DNA from: Puniceicoccales bacterium
GTDB taxonomy: Bacteria > Verrucomicrobiota > Verrucomicrobiia > Opitutales > LL51
Length of the DNA stretch: 7,599 nucleotides
NCBI GenBank assembly: GCA_031267435.1
Contig: JAIRZB010000004.1
Coordinates: 1 to 7,599 of the forward strand
Direction: 5' to 3'
The position numbers and the translations under genes were made by a program. Numbering within the stretch: the stretch's first letter is position 1; the number at the start of each line of letters is the position of its first letter. The notes beneath the pieces were generated by a model. The model was not told the origin of the DNA. It saw only the letters and a program-made list of their open reading frames with translations, and made no database searches. Below, piece by piece: positions 1 to 6,185 of the stretch.

Positions 1-228
1 GGTACCACGGGCATTTGCCCGTGGTACCGGCCGACCGGGGGGCCTTGCCCCGCCCGGCGCGAAGCGCCGGGCGGGCAACTAAGTTGACCCTGCGGCCAAA
101 CCATGCGAAATTTTTCGCATGGCTTGGCCGCATACCGAGGTCAAGGAGTCCGTGACTCCTTGCGGGGTATGGGGCAGAGCCCCATGGCAAACCTACTAGC
201 GGGAGTCCAGAGGGCGGAGCCCTCTGGG
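1..228. repeat. GC-rich cluster of six hairpins
   Basis: This gene-free block is far richer in G+C than the rest of the window and is almost entirely palindromic. Visible stems are: 1-13 with 16-28 (13 bp, 2-nt loop); 49-60 with 64-75 (12 bp, loop GAA); a compound hairpin of 91-99 with 124-132 (9 bp) enclosing 101-110 with 113-122 (10 bp, 2-nt loop); 142-150 with 154-162 (9 bp, loop CGT), enclosed by the short outer stem 132-136 with 166-170; 169-175 with 179-185 (7 bp, loop AGA); and 207-215 with 219-227 (9 bp, loop GGA). Three hairpins share a C-(purine-rich triloop)-G cap. No ORF, rRNA or tRNA is recognisable. It could be a structured RNA, a nest of palindromic repeat elements, or a chromosomal recombination or termination region. 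The first palindrome starts at base 1, so the cluster may extend beyond the window. Confidence 0.85.
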
Positions 229-246
229 AGAAGCTCCACAAATTTT

Positions 247-273
247 TTGACAAAGCTAGAAAAACTTTAGATT
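247..273 (+). promoter_or_regulatory. Putative promoter of the tyrosine recombinase
   Basis: A perfect TTGACA (247-252) is followed after 15 bp by TAGATT (268-273), a four-of-six match to the -10 consensus. The spacer is shorter than the usual 17. Transcription would begin near 280, only a few bases before the GTG at 284, giving a nearly leaderless mRNA. The promoter lies just right of the hairpin cluster. Confidence 0.4.
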
Positions 274-283
274 TTACGGAACA

Positions 284-1183
284 GTGTTATTACTAGAAGC
301 AGCGGAGCGATTTTTCATATTTTTGAAATCAGAAAGAGCGGTAGCAAAGAATACGATTGACGCCTATGGAAGTGATGTGCAATTATTTTGTCTATTTTGT
401 GGTGACGGCGACATTGAATCCGTGAGTCGTAGACAGGTAATTGCCTGGATAGAATTTTTATTAAAAAAAAACTATGAGCGTTCAAGTATGGCACGAAAGT
501 TAGTGGTATTGAATACTTTTTTTTCATTTCTGGTTCGCGAAAAAATTGTTTCAGAAAATATAGTGAATGACATTTTTCTACCGAAACCGCAGCAAAAAAT
601 CCCCGATACTTTGTCATTCCATGAAATTGAAAAAATTTTACTTATTCCTAACCAAGACAAACCCGATGGCTTGAGAGACTATGCGATGATAGAATTGATG
701 TATGGCAGTGGTTTACGGGTTTCTGAACTATGTTCATTGGAGTTCCAGGCGCTTGATTTCGAAAATAATTTTTTAAAAATTATGGGCAAAGGAAGTAAGG
801 AACGAACCATTCCGATGGGAAATTATGCCAAGGAGGCCCTGCAACGTTACCTATTGCTCGCCCGCCCTCATTTTATAAAAAAAAATACAGGAAGCGCCCT
901 ATTTCTCAGCAATCGAGGAAAAGCAATTTCACGAAAAACCTTTTGGAAGCGATTAAAAAATTATTCCAAACTGACCGAAATAAAGAAAAACACGAAGCCC
1001 CATATGTTGCGCCACTCCTTTGCGACACACCTACTCGAGAATGGTACGGATCTGCGCATGATTCAGGAGATGCTTGGCCACGAAAATGTCTCGACGACGG
1101 AAATTTATACCCATGTGGATCAAAAACGAATGCGGGAACAGTACGAACAATTCCATCCCCGTTTTCGCTTCGATGGGGAGTAA
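284..1183 (+). CDS. xerD: XerC/XerD-type site-specific tyrosine recombinase
   Basis: The 299-residue product matches the usual Xer length. Residues 1-95 form the SAM-like core-binding domain (FLKSERAVAKNTIDAY) and residues 108-290 the catalytic domain. The catalytic set is complete: R145 (GSGLRVSEL), K169 (GKGSKERTIP), H240 and R243 (PHMLRHSFATHLL), H266 (LGHENVSTTEIYTHV) and nucleophile Y275. Xer recombinases resolve chromosome dimers at dif near the septum with FtsK, as a XerC/XerD pair. Assignment to XerD rather than XerC, or to an element-borne Xer, is a judgement from overall similarity. The start is GTG with only a weak GGA upstream. The next in-frame candidates would remove part of the N-terminal domain, so GTG is kept. 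Codons 257-295 recur almost perfectly at 2320-2438. No terminator for this strand is visible; the gene converges on the DUF2608 gene downstream. Confidence 0.88.
   Translation: MLLLEAAERFFIFLKSERAVAKNTIDAYGSDVQLFCLFCGDGDIESVSRRQVIAWIEFLLKKNYERSSMARKLVVLNTFFSFLVREKIVSENIVNDIFLPKPQQKIPDTLSFHEIEKILLIPNQDKPDGLRDYAMIELMYGSGLRVSELCSLEFQALDFENNFLKIMGKGSKERTIPMGNYAKEALQRYLLLARPHFIKKNTGSALFLSNRGKAISRKTFWKRLKNYSKLTEIKKNTKPHMLRHSFATHLLENGTDLRMIQEMLGHENVSTTEIYTHVDQKRMREQYEQFHPRFRFDGE
1050..1170 (+). repeat. Direct repeat, left copy (inside xer 3' end)
   Basis: This 121-bp segment equals 2318-2438 at 120 of 121 positions; the sole difference is T at 1162 against C at 2430. It encodes residues L257 to R295 of the recombinase, including catalytic H266 and Y275. 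The two copies lie in the same orientation, 1268 bp apart. On the left side a further 5-bp match (CGGAT, 1047-1051 and 2311-2315) is offset by four extra bases in the right copy. Confidence 0.97.
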
Positions 1184-1249
1184 TTTAATTATAGAATATT
1201 CGTGATTTGGAAAGCAAAGACAATATGAATTGTTATGCTTACACATGCA

Positions 1250-1290
1250 AATAAAAAAATAAAGGACTTAGTCAAAAAAACAAGTCCTTT
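1250..1290 (-). terminator. Rho-independent terminator of the first DUF2608 gene
   Basis: A 9-bp perfect stem (1261-1269 with 1282-1290) has a 12-nt loop. Read on the minus strand, it is followed by a T-rich run (1259 down to 1250). It begins 28 bp beyond the stop codon of the minus-strand gene at 1319. There is no T run on the plus side, so it should not serve the recombinase gene. Confidence 0.75.
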
Positions 1291-1318
1291 GCTGAATTAT
1301 GAAATTACAAATTGAGCA

Positions 1319-2245
1319 TTATTTTTTTAAATTAGGGCATATTTGGATTGCTAAGTACTCTTTACCTAGTACATAATGTATAGCTCCTTCAACATCCTGG
1401 ACATTTGTGTAACTATCGTCGACAAATATGATATTGGTAAGTTTCCGACCAAGTATTTGCTCGTAAAAATTTACAAAATAAATTAAACACCATCCTTTAG
1501 CATTATTCGTACTTCCCCTGGTGCTGAAATGATTTGTAAAAAGGACCCCTTCGGAAAAAATAGGGGCAGAAAGGACTTCCATCCGCGAATTAGCTTTTTG
1601 ATTTCTAATGAGGTGTACAGGATCAGTAGTTCTTCCCACTGGCACTGCAAAATGTTCCCATTCGTTCCCTTCTTTGTCAGAAAATGAGAAAACGAAATTA
1701 TCTCGCTTAAAAATCGGTTCAGGTAAGTGCCCACCTCTATATTCTTCAGCGATACAGGGAAATATTTTTGGAAGATTTTGAAAGCTAGGATTATTTAAGT
1801 TAATCCCAATGTGTTTCAACCCTTCAATGCGTAGTCCTGCTGCTTCTGCTTGGACCAATCCCTTCGGTGATATTTTAGGAATAGCACTTGTTACGGTTAA
1901 ATTGCCATTCACAACACCGAATTGATTATCAAACCAGTCTGATACAGATGTTAAAGCAATGACTGTTGCTCCACGTGTTTGTGCTTTTTTAATAACTTTT
2001 GGAAGATTTTCGCTGATGGGAACTGGTCCATTAGGATTTTGATCAGATTCAGGTTGAATGATAGTACCATCCACGTCAAACACAATAAGTGTGTTTTCGT
2101 TAATTTCCCCAGATAAAATACACTCATTTAATTTTGCATTAACTCCATCAGGATTTAATTGTATAAGGGCATCCATATTAGCGACGCCGAAAGTTAGAGC
2201 TCCCATTAGAACTCCCACGATTAATTTTGATGTATGATTCTTCAT
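1319..2245 (-). CDS. Exported HAD-superfamily protein, DUF2608 type (copy 1)
   Basis: The 308-residue product has a signal peptide-like start (KLIVGVLMGALTFGVANMDA). The haloacid dehalogenase motifs follow in order: motif I VFDVDGTI with D57 and D59, motif II ALTS with T99, a lysine at K250 in AKGWC, and motif III IIFVDD with D276 and D277. That set suggests a phosphatase or phosphotransferase acting outside the cytoplasm; the substrate is unknown. The order and the long insert between motifs II and III fit the DUF2608 family, known mainly from intracellular bacteria. It is a paralogue of the gene at 2457-3446: both share IQL(N/T)P, LRI.GLKHIGIN and PIFS(E/D)G, with aspartates at identical positions 57 and 59. 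ATG at 2245 has no clear Shine-Dalgarno sequence; the leader is very AT-rich. The gene lies between two copies of the recombinase 3' end, which suggests insertion or segmental duplication. Confidence 0.85.
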   Translation of the reverse strand: MKNHTSKLIVGVLMGALTFGVANMDALIQLNPDGVNAKLNECILSGEINENTLIVFDVDGTIIQPESDQNPNGPVPISENLPKVIKKAQTRGATVIALTSVSDWFDNQFGVVNGNLTVTSAIPKISPKGLVQAEAAGLRIEGLKHIGINLNNPSFQNLPKIFPCIAEEYRGGHLPEPIFKRDNFVFSFSDKEGNEWEHFAVPVGRTTDPVHLIRNQKANSRMEVLSAPIFSEGVLFTNHFSTRGSTNNAKGWCLIYFVNFYEQILGRKLTNIIFVDDSYTNVQDVEGAIHYVLGKEYLAIQICPNLKK

Positions 2246-2317
2246 ATCGTTTTATATTTTAATGATTGTTATATATATGTAAATAAATATTTGTTACAAA
2301 TTTTATTTTTCGGATTA

Positions 2318-2438
2318 ATCTGCGCATGATTCAGGAGATGCTTGGCCACGAAAATGTCTCGACGACGGAAATTTATACCCATGTGGATCAAAAACGAATG
2401 CGGGAACAGTACGAACAATTCCATCCCCGCTTTCGCTT
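2318..2438 (+). repeat. Direct repeat, right copy
   Basis: This is the second copy of the 121-bp segment at 1050-1170, with one substitution (2430). Identity stops abruptly on both sides. To the left it abuts the AT-rich leader of the first DUF2608 gene; to the right the last 13 bases of the two copies agree at only 8 positions. Confidence 0.97.
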
Positions 2439-2453
2439 AAATGTTGAATAATA
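2318..2453 (+). pseudogene. 3' fragment of a Xer recombinase gene
   Basis: Only the last 44 codons of a recombinase gene are present here, from the codon matching L257 to a TAA at 2451-2453. It retains the motif LGHENVSTTEIYTHV but lacks the DNA-binding domain and the first four catalytic residues. No start codon precedes it, and an in-frame stop lies upstream at 2284. Its last residues read RLNVE, whereas the intact gene at 284-1183 ends RFDGE. The fragment is therefore not simply a trailing copy; it may be the original 3' end of an allele that was displaced. It is not expected to be functional. Its stop lies 3 bp from the convergent DUF2608 gene. Confidence 0.9.
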
Positions 2454-2456
2454 TGG

Positions 2457-3446
2457 CTATAATACTGCGTCCAACAGGGTCAGGATATTAATTCCGATAC
2501 ACGGCATGCCAATTTCTTCCATAGCTTCGACAACATTTTCAACGCAGGCCAAAGTGTCGTCAATGAATATAACTTTGGAAAATTCTCGGCCGACTTGTTT
2601 TTTACATTCGTCTAAAAATGATCGCAAAACATTCCCCTTTATATGTCCGTAGTAGTATTGGGTATAAAGATTGATGAAATTGCAAAAAATAATTCCATCG
2701 GAAAAAATAGGACTACAAACAACCTCGGAAAGACTATCATCGCTTTGTATAAAATGACGCTTCCGACTATTCGATGCAAAACCCGGCACAATTGTATCCA
2801 ATTGAATGTGACGGTATTCTTTTTGATCATCTGCATCTAACCATGTCTCAAGGAACTCGCCATTTTGACTAACCGCTTCCAACAGTGTGTTCCGATGTTG
2901 TTCCATGTCGTAGTGAAATTGTATGGTCGTCAATTCCCTTGGGAGTTGTTGCCATTCGGAATTTGTAAAATTAATACCGATGTGCTTCAACCCGGCAATG
3001 CGAAGATCTTCAAAGGTCACCGATTTTTGGAAGGCTCCAGTCCTTTGCAAATAAATTGGATAAGTATTCCGATTTGCGACTTCGGGAATAGGTATTAGAT
3101 CAAAAATACCTTTTTCAAATTTGAGTTCATTGTGGAACGGAGAAGCATTTGTCAGAGCGATATGCTTCACGTCGTGATCCTGTGTCCCGTGAATAATTTT
3201 GGGAAATTGCAAACAAACGGCACGTGCACCGAATAGCGAATAATCCGATCCCGCTTGAATCAATGTATCATCGACATCCCAGACGAAAAGTGTGTCTTTG
3301 TCCACAGTTTCATCGGCAATCAGTTCCTCTAATTTTTCCGCAACCTGTATCGGCGTCAATTGAATAATTGCCGATGAACTTTCATTTTTCATAGTCATAG
3401 CGCCCAAACAACATAATATTCGAAACAATGAAATCCTCACTCCCAT
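2457..3446 (-). CDS. Exported HAD-superfamily protein, DUF2608 type (copy 2)
   Basis: The 329-residue product carries motif I VWDVDDTLI (D57, D59), motif II ALTN (T99), K270 in IKGNVL and motif III VIFIDD (D296, D297), so the HAD active site is complete. It resembles the protein at 1319-2245 throughout but is clearly diverged and has a longer middle insert around residues 175-235. The N-terminus (SLFRILCCLGAMT) looks like a short signal sequence; the cysteines do not form a standard lipobox. The ATG at 3446 has no good ribosome site. A TTG at codon 7 (3428) is preceded by GGGAGTGAGG at good spacing and would give 323 residues; I regard it as a serious alternative. The gene lies 41 bp after exbD on the same strand with no terminator between, so co-transcription with exbB-exbD is likely. 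The substrate is unknown. Confidence 0.83.
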   Translation of the reverse strand: MGVRISLFRILCCLGAMTMKNESSSAIIQLTPIQVAEKLEELIADETVDKDTLFVWDVDDTLIQAGSDYSLFGARAVCLQFPKIIHGTQDHDVKHIALTNASPFHNELKFEKGIFDLIPIPEVANRNTYPIYLQRTGAFQKSVTFEDLRIAGLKHIGINFTNSEWQQLPRELTTIQFHYDMEQHRNTLLEAVSQNGEFLETWLDADDQKEYRHIQLDTIVPGFASNSRKRHFIQSDDSLSEVVCSPIFSDGIIFCNFINLYTQYYYGHIKGNVLRSFLDECKKQVGREFSKVIFIDDTLACVENVVEAMEEIGMPCIGINILTLLDAVL

Positions 3447-3487
3447 GGATGCAGTCTAGGAAATTTTGCAAAAAATTCAATACATTT

Positions 3488-3919
3488 TCATAAAACATTT
3501 TTAGGTTCGCAGGCAATCTGAATTTTTTGACAACCTAATGATTTCAAAATATCGGTAACCTGTACGACAAAACCAAAGGGTACCCATTGGTCAATGCAGA
3601 CCAGTAAAGTAATCTTCGAGGGATCTTTTTTATGGGACAAAAACTGCTCGATCGTAGCCAATAAATCTTCAATTTTTAGTATATGATTATCAAACATAAT
3701 CATTTCGTTGGGCCCCAAATTGAGAACACCGGAAGTTGCCTGTAAATCAATATTTTTCGACTGAGGTAGGCCAATTTCAATGCCTGGAGAAAAAACGAAA
3801 CGCGATCCCAGCAATGACAGACCAAAAATGAAAAGCAAAACAGAAATAACGGCACTGAATTCCAAGGATGTATCGGGTTTTTCAAGGGTTCGATGGGACT
3901 GAAATTCACGAAGGGCCAT
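3488..3919 (-). CDS. exbD: ExbD/TolR-family biopolymer transport protein
   Basis: From the ATG at 3919 the product has 143 residues, normal for ExbD. It has a short cytoplasmic N-terminus, one membrane helix (about 21-41) and a periplasmic domain running from GIEIGLPQS to the end. That start lies 2 bp beyond the exbB stop; the frame stays open upstream to 3967, but that would overlap exbB and adds nothing family-like. ExbD/TolR works with ExbB/TolQ in the inner membrane to couple the proton gradient to TonB- or Tol-dependent work at the outer membrane. Oddly, the helix has no acidic residue: where the family has its proton-carrying Asp (IDV.LVLLI), this protein reads ISVLLFIF, with Ser26 in place of Asp. 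E20 is the nearest acidic residue. The start codon and the family call are fairly secure; full proton-driven function is doubtful. Confidence 0.82.
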   Translation of the reverse strand: MALREFQSHRTLEKPDTSLEFSAVISVLLFIFGLSLLGSRFVFSPGIEIGLPQSKNIDLQATSGVLNLGPNEMIMFDNHILKIEDLLATIEQFLSHKKDPSKITLLVCIDQWVPFGFVVQVTDILKSLGCQKIQIACEPKNVL

Positions 3920-3921
3920 GG

Positions 3922-4545
3922 TTATTTCTTTGAAAAAATAATTTGTAGCGCTTCGTTGTAGGTCCACTCAAGCTGGTAAATCATCGCTTCCGCTTTGCCA
4001 TAAAGAAAATTGTAAGCTAAATTAGCAAAAATACTGACCGCTAAACTGACCGTAATTAGCAGCATTGCCGCAGTGGTTTCCTCCGAAAAAATATTAGAAC
4101 TCGTGTAGCTCAGCCCCGTATCCTGAAGACTTTTGAAAGCATTAAAAAAGGCTAGGACCACACCGATTAGTCCCAGCATGGGAGCAACTTTGGCAATCGT
4201 ACGCAACGGAAATACACGCCGTTCACACCGAGGAATTTCCAAAAGTGCAACGGATTTCACATGTGCTTTAAGCTCGGTCGCCGGAATGGCACAGTCGAGC
4301 AATGCCGTCCGCATAATGTTTGCAACGGGAGAGTTATCCTGTTCGCAAAGATCGATCGCCTCAGAAGTTTTGTCGTTGGCATAAAGATTACGAATGCCAT
4401 CCAAAAAAATAGCCGAATCAATATCGTAGCGCTTAAAAAATAACAGGCGTTCAATGGTAAGAATAATTCCAACACAGGCAAGCATAAATAACAACCCCAT
4501 CAGGCCGTAACCAAGCGATAAAAATTTCCATGACAGAAACGACAT
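3922..4545 (-). CDS. exbB: MotA/TolQ/ExbB-family proton channel protein
   Basis: The 207-residue product shows the TolQ/ExbB plan: membrane helix 1 at about 14-36, a cytoplasmic segment, helix 2 at 118-140 (LRTIAKVAPMLGLIGVV) and helix 3 at 158-180 ending in AYNFLYG. It should form the multimeric inner-membrane channel that surrounds ExbD. Whether the complex serves TonB or Tol cannot be told, as neither tonB nor tolA/tolB/pal is here. Key positions look changed. The Thr of the family motif LGLxGTV is Val129. In helix 3, ungapped alignment back from the YN motif puts Ala159 where E. coli ExbB has Glu176; E155 and E156 lie one turn earlier. The ATG at 4545 directly follows AAGGA, unusually close for a ribosome site. 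Upstream on the minus strand, TAAAAT (4614-4619) is a possible -10. exbD follows after 2 bp, implying translational coupling. Confidence 0.85.
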   Translation of the reverse strand: MSFLSWKFLSLGYGLMGLLFMLACVGIILTIERLLFFKRYDIDSAIFLDGIRNLYANDKTSEAIDLCEQDNSPVANIMRTALLDCAIPATELKAHVKSVALLEIPRCERRVFPLRTIAKVAPMLGLIGVVLAFFNAFKSLQDTGLSYTSSNIFSEETTAAMLLITVSLAVSIFANLAYNFLYGKAEAMIYQLEWTYNEALQIIFSKK

Positions 4546-4747
4546 TCCTTAAAACCAATGAATTGAATTTCCGAAGGAATACAAGCTCAAGCAATTAATG
4601 CTCAAGGACGATCATTTTAGTACAATTATTTTCAAGTATTAACATAGAATGATATGAAACTTCCCACATCATTTTTAAACATGTCATTTACCAATAATTA
4701 GCGAAACAACAAGGGCTAAAATATATCTGCCCCCATTGATTGGAATA
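4546..4747. other. Leader region of the exbB-exbD unit
   Basis: No gene is visible in this AT-rich stretch. It should contain the exbB promoter, but only a weak -10 (TAAAAT on the minus strand, 4614-4619) can be suggested, with no matching -35. The heptamer GCTCAAG occurs twice around 4584-4606, separated by a short spacer holding CAATTAAT. This could be a regulator site but may be chance. Confidence 0.35.
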
Positions 4748-4886
4748 AAAATGTAAAATTTTTCTTTCTGTTTTTGAAGCGTCTAAAAAAACAAGCCCTA
4801 GAAGAAAGCAATGGAATCGGATAATAACCGGCCATGAAAAATGGTGAAACGGAAAATAATCCCGCCATGAGATTAGCGAAGTACTC
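4748..4886 (-). pseudogene. Decayed tandem copy of the permease 3' end
   Basis: Bases around 4823-4886 match 4962-5025, inside the adjacent permease gene, at roughly 80 percent by eye, with a 139-bp offset. Translated, this copy reads FANLMAGLFSVSPFFMAGYY against FGNLMAGLLPVTPFLRTGYF in the intact protein. Beyond this point the frame must shift to keep the resemblance: another frame gives LLGLVFLDAS against IFLAVFVLEC. The copy begins directly after the permease stop codon. It looks like a tandem duplication of the gene end that has since lost its frame; no start codon or ribosome site of its own is seen. Confidence 0.72.
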
Positions 4887-4887
4887 A

Positions 4888-6021
4888 TTAGGAGTTATAT
4901 AAATTGACACATTCCAGAACAAAAACTGCCAGAAATATGGACCATAGAACGAGGTAACGGAAATAACCGGTCCTAAGAAATGGGGTAACGGGAAGCAATC
5001 CTGCCATGAGATTGCCAAAGATACCACCGGCGATTCCCAAAACGGTGAAAAATAGCTGTGGTTTGATCATAGCGATGAACAATGGAATGAGGATCAGAAT
5101 TTCTATCCATTGTTTCAAAATTTTCCGTCCATTGAAAATATCATGCAACGCACCATGCATGGCCATGGAAACGCCAAGGAGGGAAGTTATAATAGCGAAA
5201 AAGGAAAAACCTTGGCCGACATACAGGAAAAGATTGGCGTTAAAATGTTCCCTAAGCAGTACGAATACGGGGACTCCCAATCGGGCAGCTTTAGAAAGTT
5301 CATCGATGGAGAACAATCGAAAGCCAACGGTAAGGATAATAATATTAAAGACCAATGGAATAAGTGTTCCAACGAAAAGCGCCCGATTAATGCTCCGAGT
5401 CTTGTAATCGAGCTGTTGGCACACCATGGGAATGACCTGATGGTAGCCAAAGCTACACAGAATAAATGGTAAACTTCGGGGTAATTGGGACCAATCGGCG
5501 AAATGAAAAAGCGACGCATGGGATGGTTTTAAGCTAGCCGTAACGAGCAAAATAAAGCAAATGACCAATCCAACTGTGAGAATTGTATTTAATTTATAGA
5601 GTAATTTGAAATTTTGGCGTAGGCAATAGAAAACAAGAATACCGATGGCGATAACCACCAGAAGATTACGGAAAATACCTTGAAGACCGCTCCAGTAAGC
5701 GACGAGGAGGCAAAACGCAAGTGAAAAATAGCTTACATTAAAGAGTATGGCACCCGGTTTACCGAGATATTTAAGGAAGAGTGCTGGTAGATCCCGTTGC
5801 CGTTCCCGGATAAAGAGTCGGGCAAGTAGAATACCGGACGCAAGCATACAAATATAAATACCTAGCATCCCCACCACGGCGGGTAAATAACCGGAATGGC
5901 GCAGGGAAACTGGCAAACCCAATTCACTTGCACCGATTGTTATTCCTGCCACCAAGAAGATAGCATTCCAAAGCGGATATGATTTACGATAGGACTGATT
6001 CATTGGATAATACTTTCCCAT
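4888..6021 (-). CDS. Aromatic amino acid permease (TyrP/Mtr, HAAP family)
   Basis: The 377-residue product is an integral inner-membrane protein with about 11 hydrophobic segments. Its first segment (NAIFLVAGITIGASELGLPV) is the typical opening of the hydroxy/aromatic amino acid permeases, which take up tyrosine or tryptophan by proton symport. FILCSFGYHQVIPMVCQQLD around residues 190-205 also resembles the family's conserved middle motif. The length is slightly below the usual 400. Start: ATG at 6021 has AGGAGG upstream, though 11 nt away, which is longer than ideal; a second ATG at codon 7 has only a weak site. Tyr versus Trp specificity cannot be read from the sequence. A putative -10, TACAAT, lies at 6078-6083 on the minus strand. 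The final 46 codons have a decayed duplicate immediately downstream. Such carriers are common in bacteria that take amino acids from a host. Confidence 0.85.
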   Translation of the reverse strand: MGKYYPMNQSYRKSYPLWNAIFLVAGITIGASELGLPVSLRHSGYLPAVVGMLGIYICMLASGILLARLFIRERQRDLPALFLKYLGKPGAILFNVSYFSLAFCLLVAYWSGLQGIFRNLLVVIAIGILVFYCLRQNFKLLYKLNTILTVGLVICFILLVTASLKPSHASLFHFADWSQLPRSLPFILCSFGYHQVIPMVCQQLDYKTRSINRALFVGTLIPLVFNIIILTVGFRLFSIDELSKAARLGVPVFVLLREHFNANLFLYVGQGFSFFAIITSLLGVSMAMHGALHDIFNGRKILKQWIEILILIPLFIAMIKPQLFFTVLGIAGGIFGNLMAGLLPVTPFLRTGYFRYLVLWSIFLAVFVLECVNLYNS

Positions 6022-6077
6022 TAGAGGAACAACCTCCTGGTATCGTCAATGAATCAAAAGAAACACCAACGATTTCC

Positions 6078-6083
6078 ATTGTA
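6078..6083 (-). promoter_or_regulatory. Putative -10 element of the permease gene
   Basis: On the minus strand this reads TACAAT, five of six matches to TATAAT, about 57 bp before the ATG. No good -35 lies upstream; the best (CTGAAC, 15-bp spacing) falls inside one arm of the inverted repeat at 6099-6151, so a protein bound there could affect initiation. Confidence 0.4.
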
Positions 6084-6098
6084 CCGATTGGACGGGAA

Positions 6099-6151
6099 GT
6101 TCAGTGGCAGTGCATTGGCGAATTCTCGCCAACTTTCCATGCAGACTGAAC
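6099..6151. repeat. Interrupted inverted repeat between permease and orphan gene
   Basis: A three-tier stem can be drawn: 6099-6105 with 6145-6151 (7 bp), 6111-6114 with 6140-6143 (4 bp) and 6115-6121 with 6126-6132 (7 bp, loop ATTC), separated by internal loops of 5 nt against 1 nt and 0 nt against 7 nt. On the plus strand it is followed by a T-rich stretch (6157-6167), but no plus-strand gene precedes it. It could end the minus-strand gene at 6186, act as an operator for the permease promoter, or be a small structured RNA. Confidence 0.65.
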
Positions 6152-6185
6152 CGCCATTTATATTTTTAAATTATGCTTGCCGCTG

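Noticed and set aside
1..228. Possible CRISPR array, attC site or rRNA fragment
   Set aside because: The palindromes differ in sequence with no regular spacing or constant repeat, no integron core sites were seen, and no rRNA signature was recognised.
943..1188. 81-codon plus-strand ORF overlapping the recombinase gene
   Set aside because: It is an out-of-frame shadow of the catalytic domain, which has all its motifs in the main frame.
1250..1290. Terminator for the recombinase gene
   Set aside because: On the plus strand the hairpin is not followed by T residues; the T run exists only on the minus strand.
1050..2438. Insertion sequence or transposon bounded by the 121-bp repeats
   Set aside because: The repeats are part of the recombinase coding sequence, no terminal inverted repeats were seen, and the enclosed gene is not a transposase. 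A recombination-derived cassette fits better.
3920..3967. Longer ExbD start at 3967
   Set aside because: It would overlap exbB by 46 bp and adds 16 residues unlike the family, whereas the ATG at 3919 lies 2 bp after the exbB stop and gives a normal length.
4716..5027. 103-codon minus-strand ORF between exbB and the permease
   Set aside because: Its first half is the permease 3' end read in the wrong frame and its second half is the decayed duplicate, so it is a composite with no family match or ribosome site.
5006..5472. Plus-strand ORFs opposite the permease
   Set aside because: They are the antisense of membrane-helix codons, lack ribosome sites and resemble no protein.
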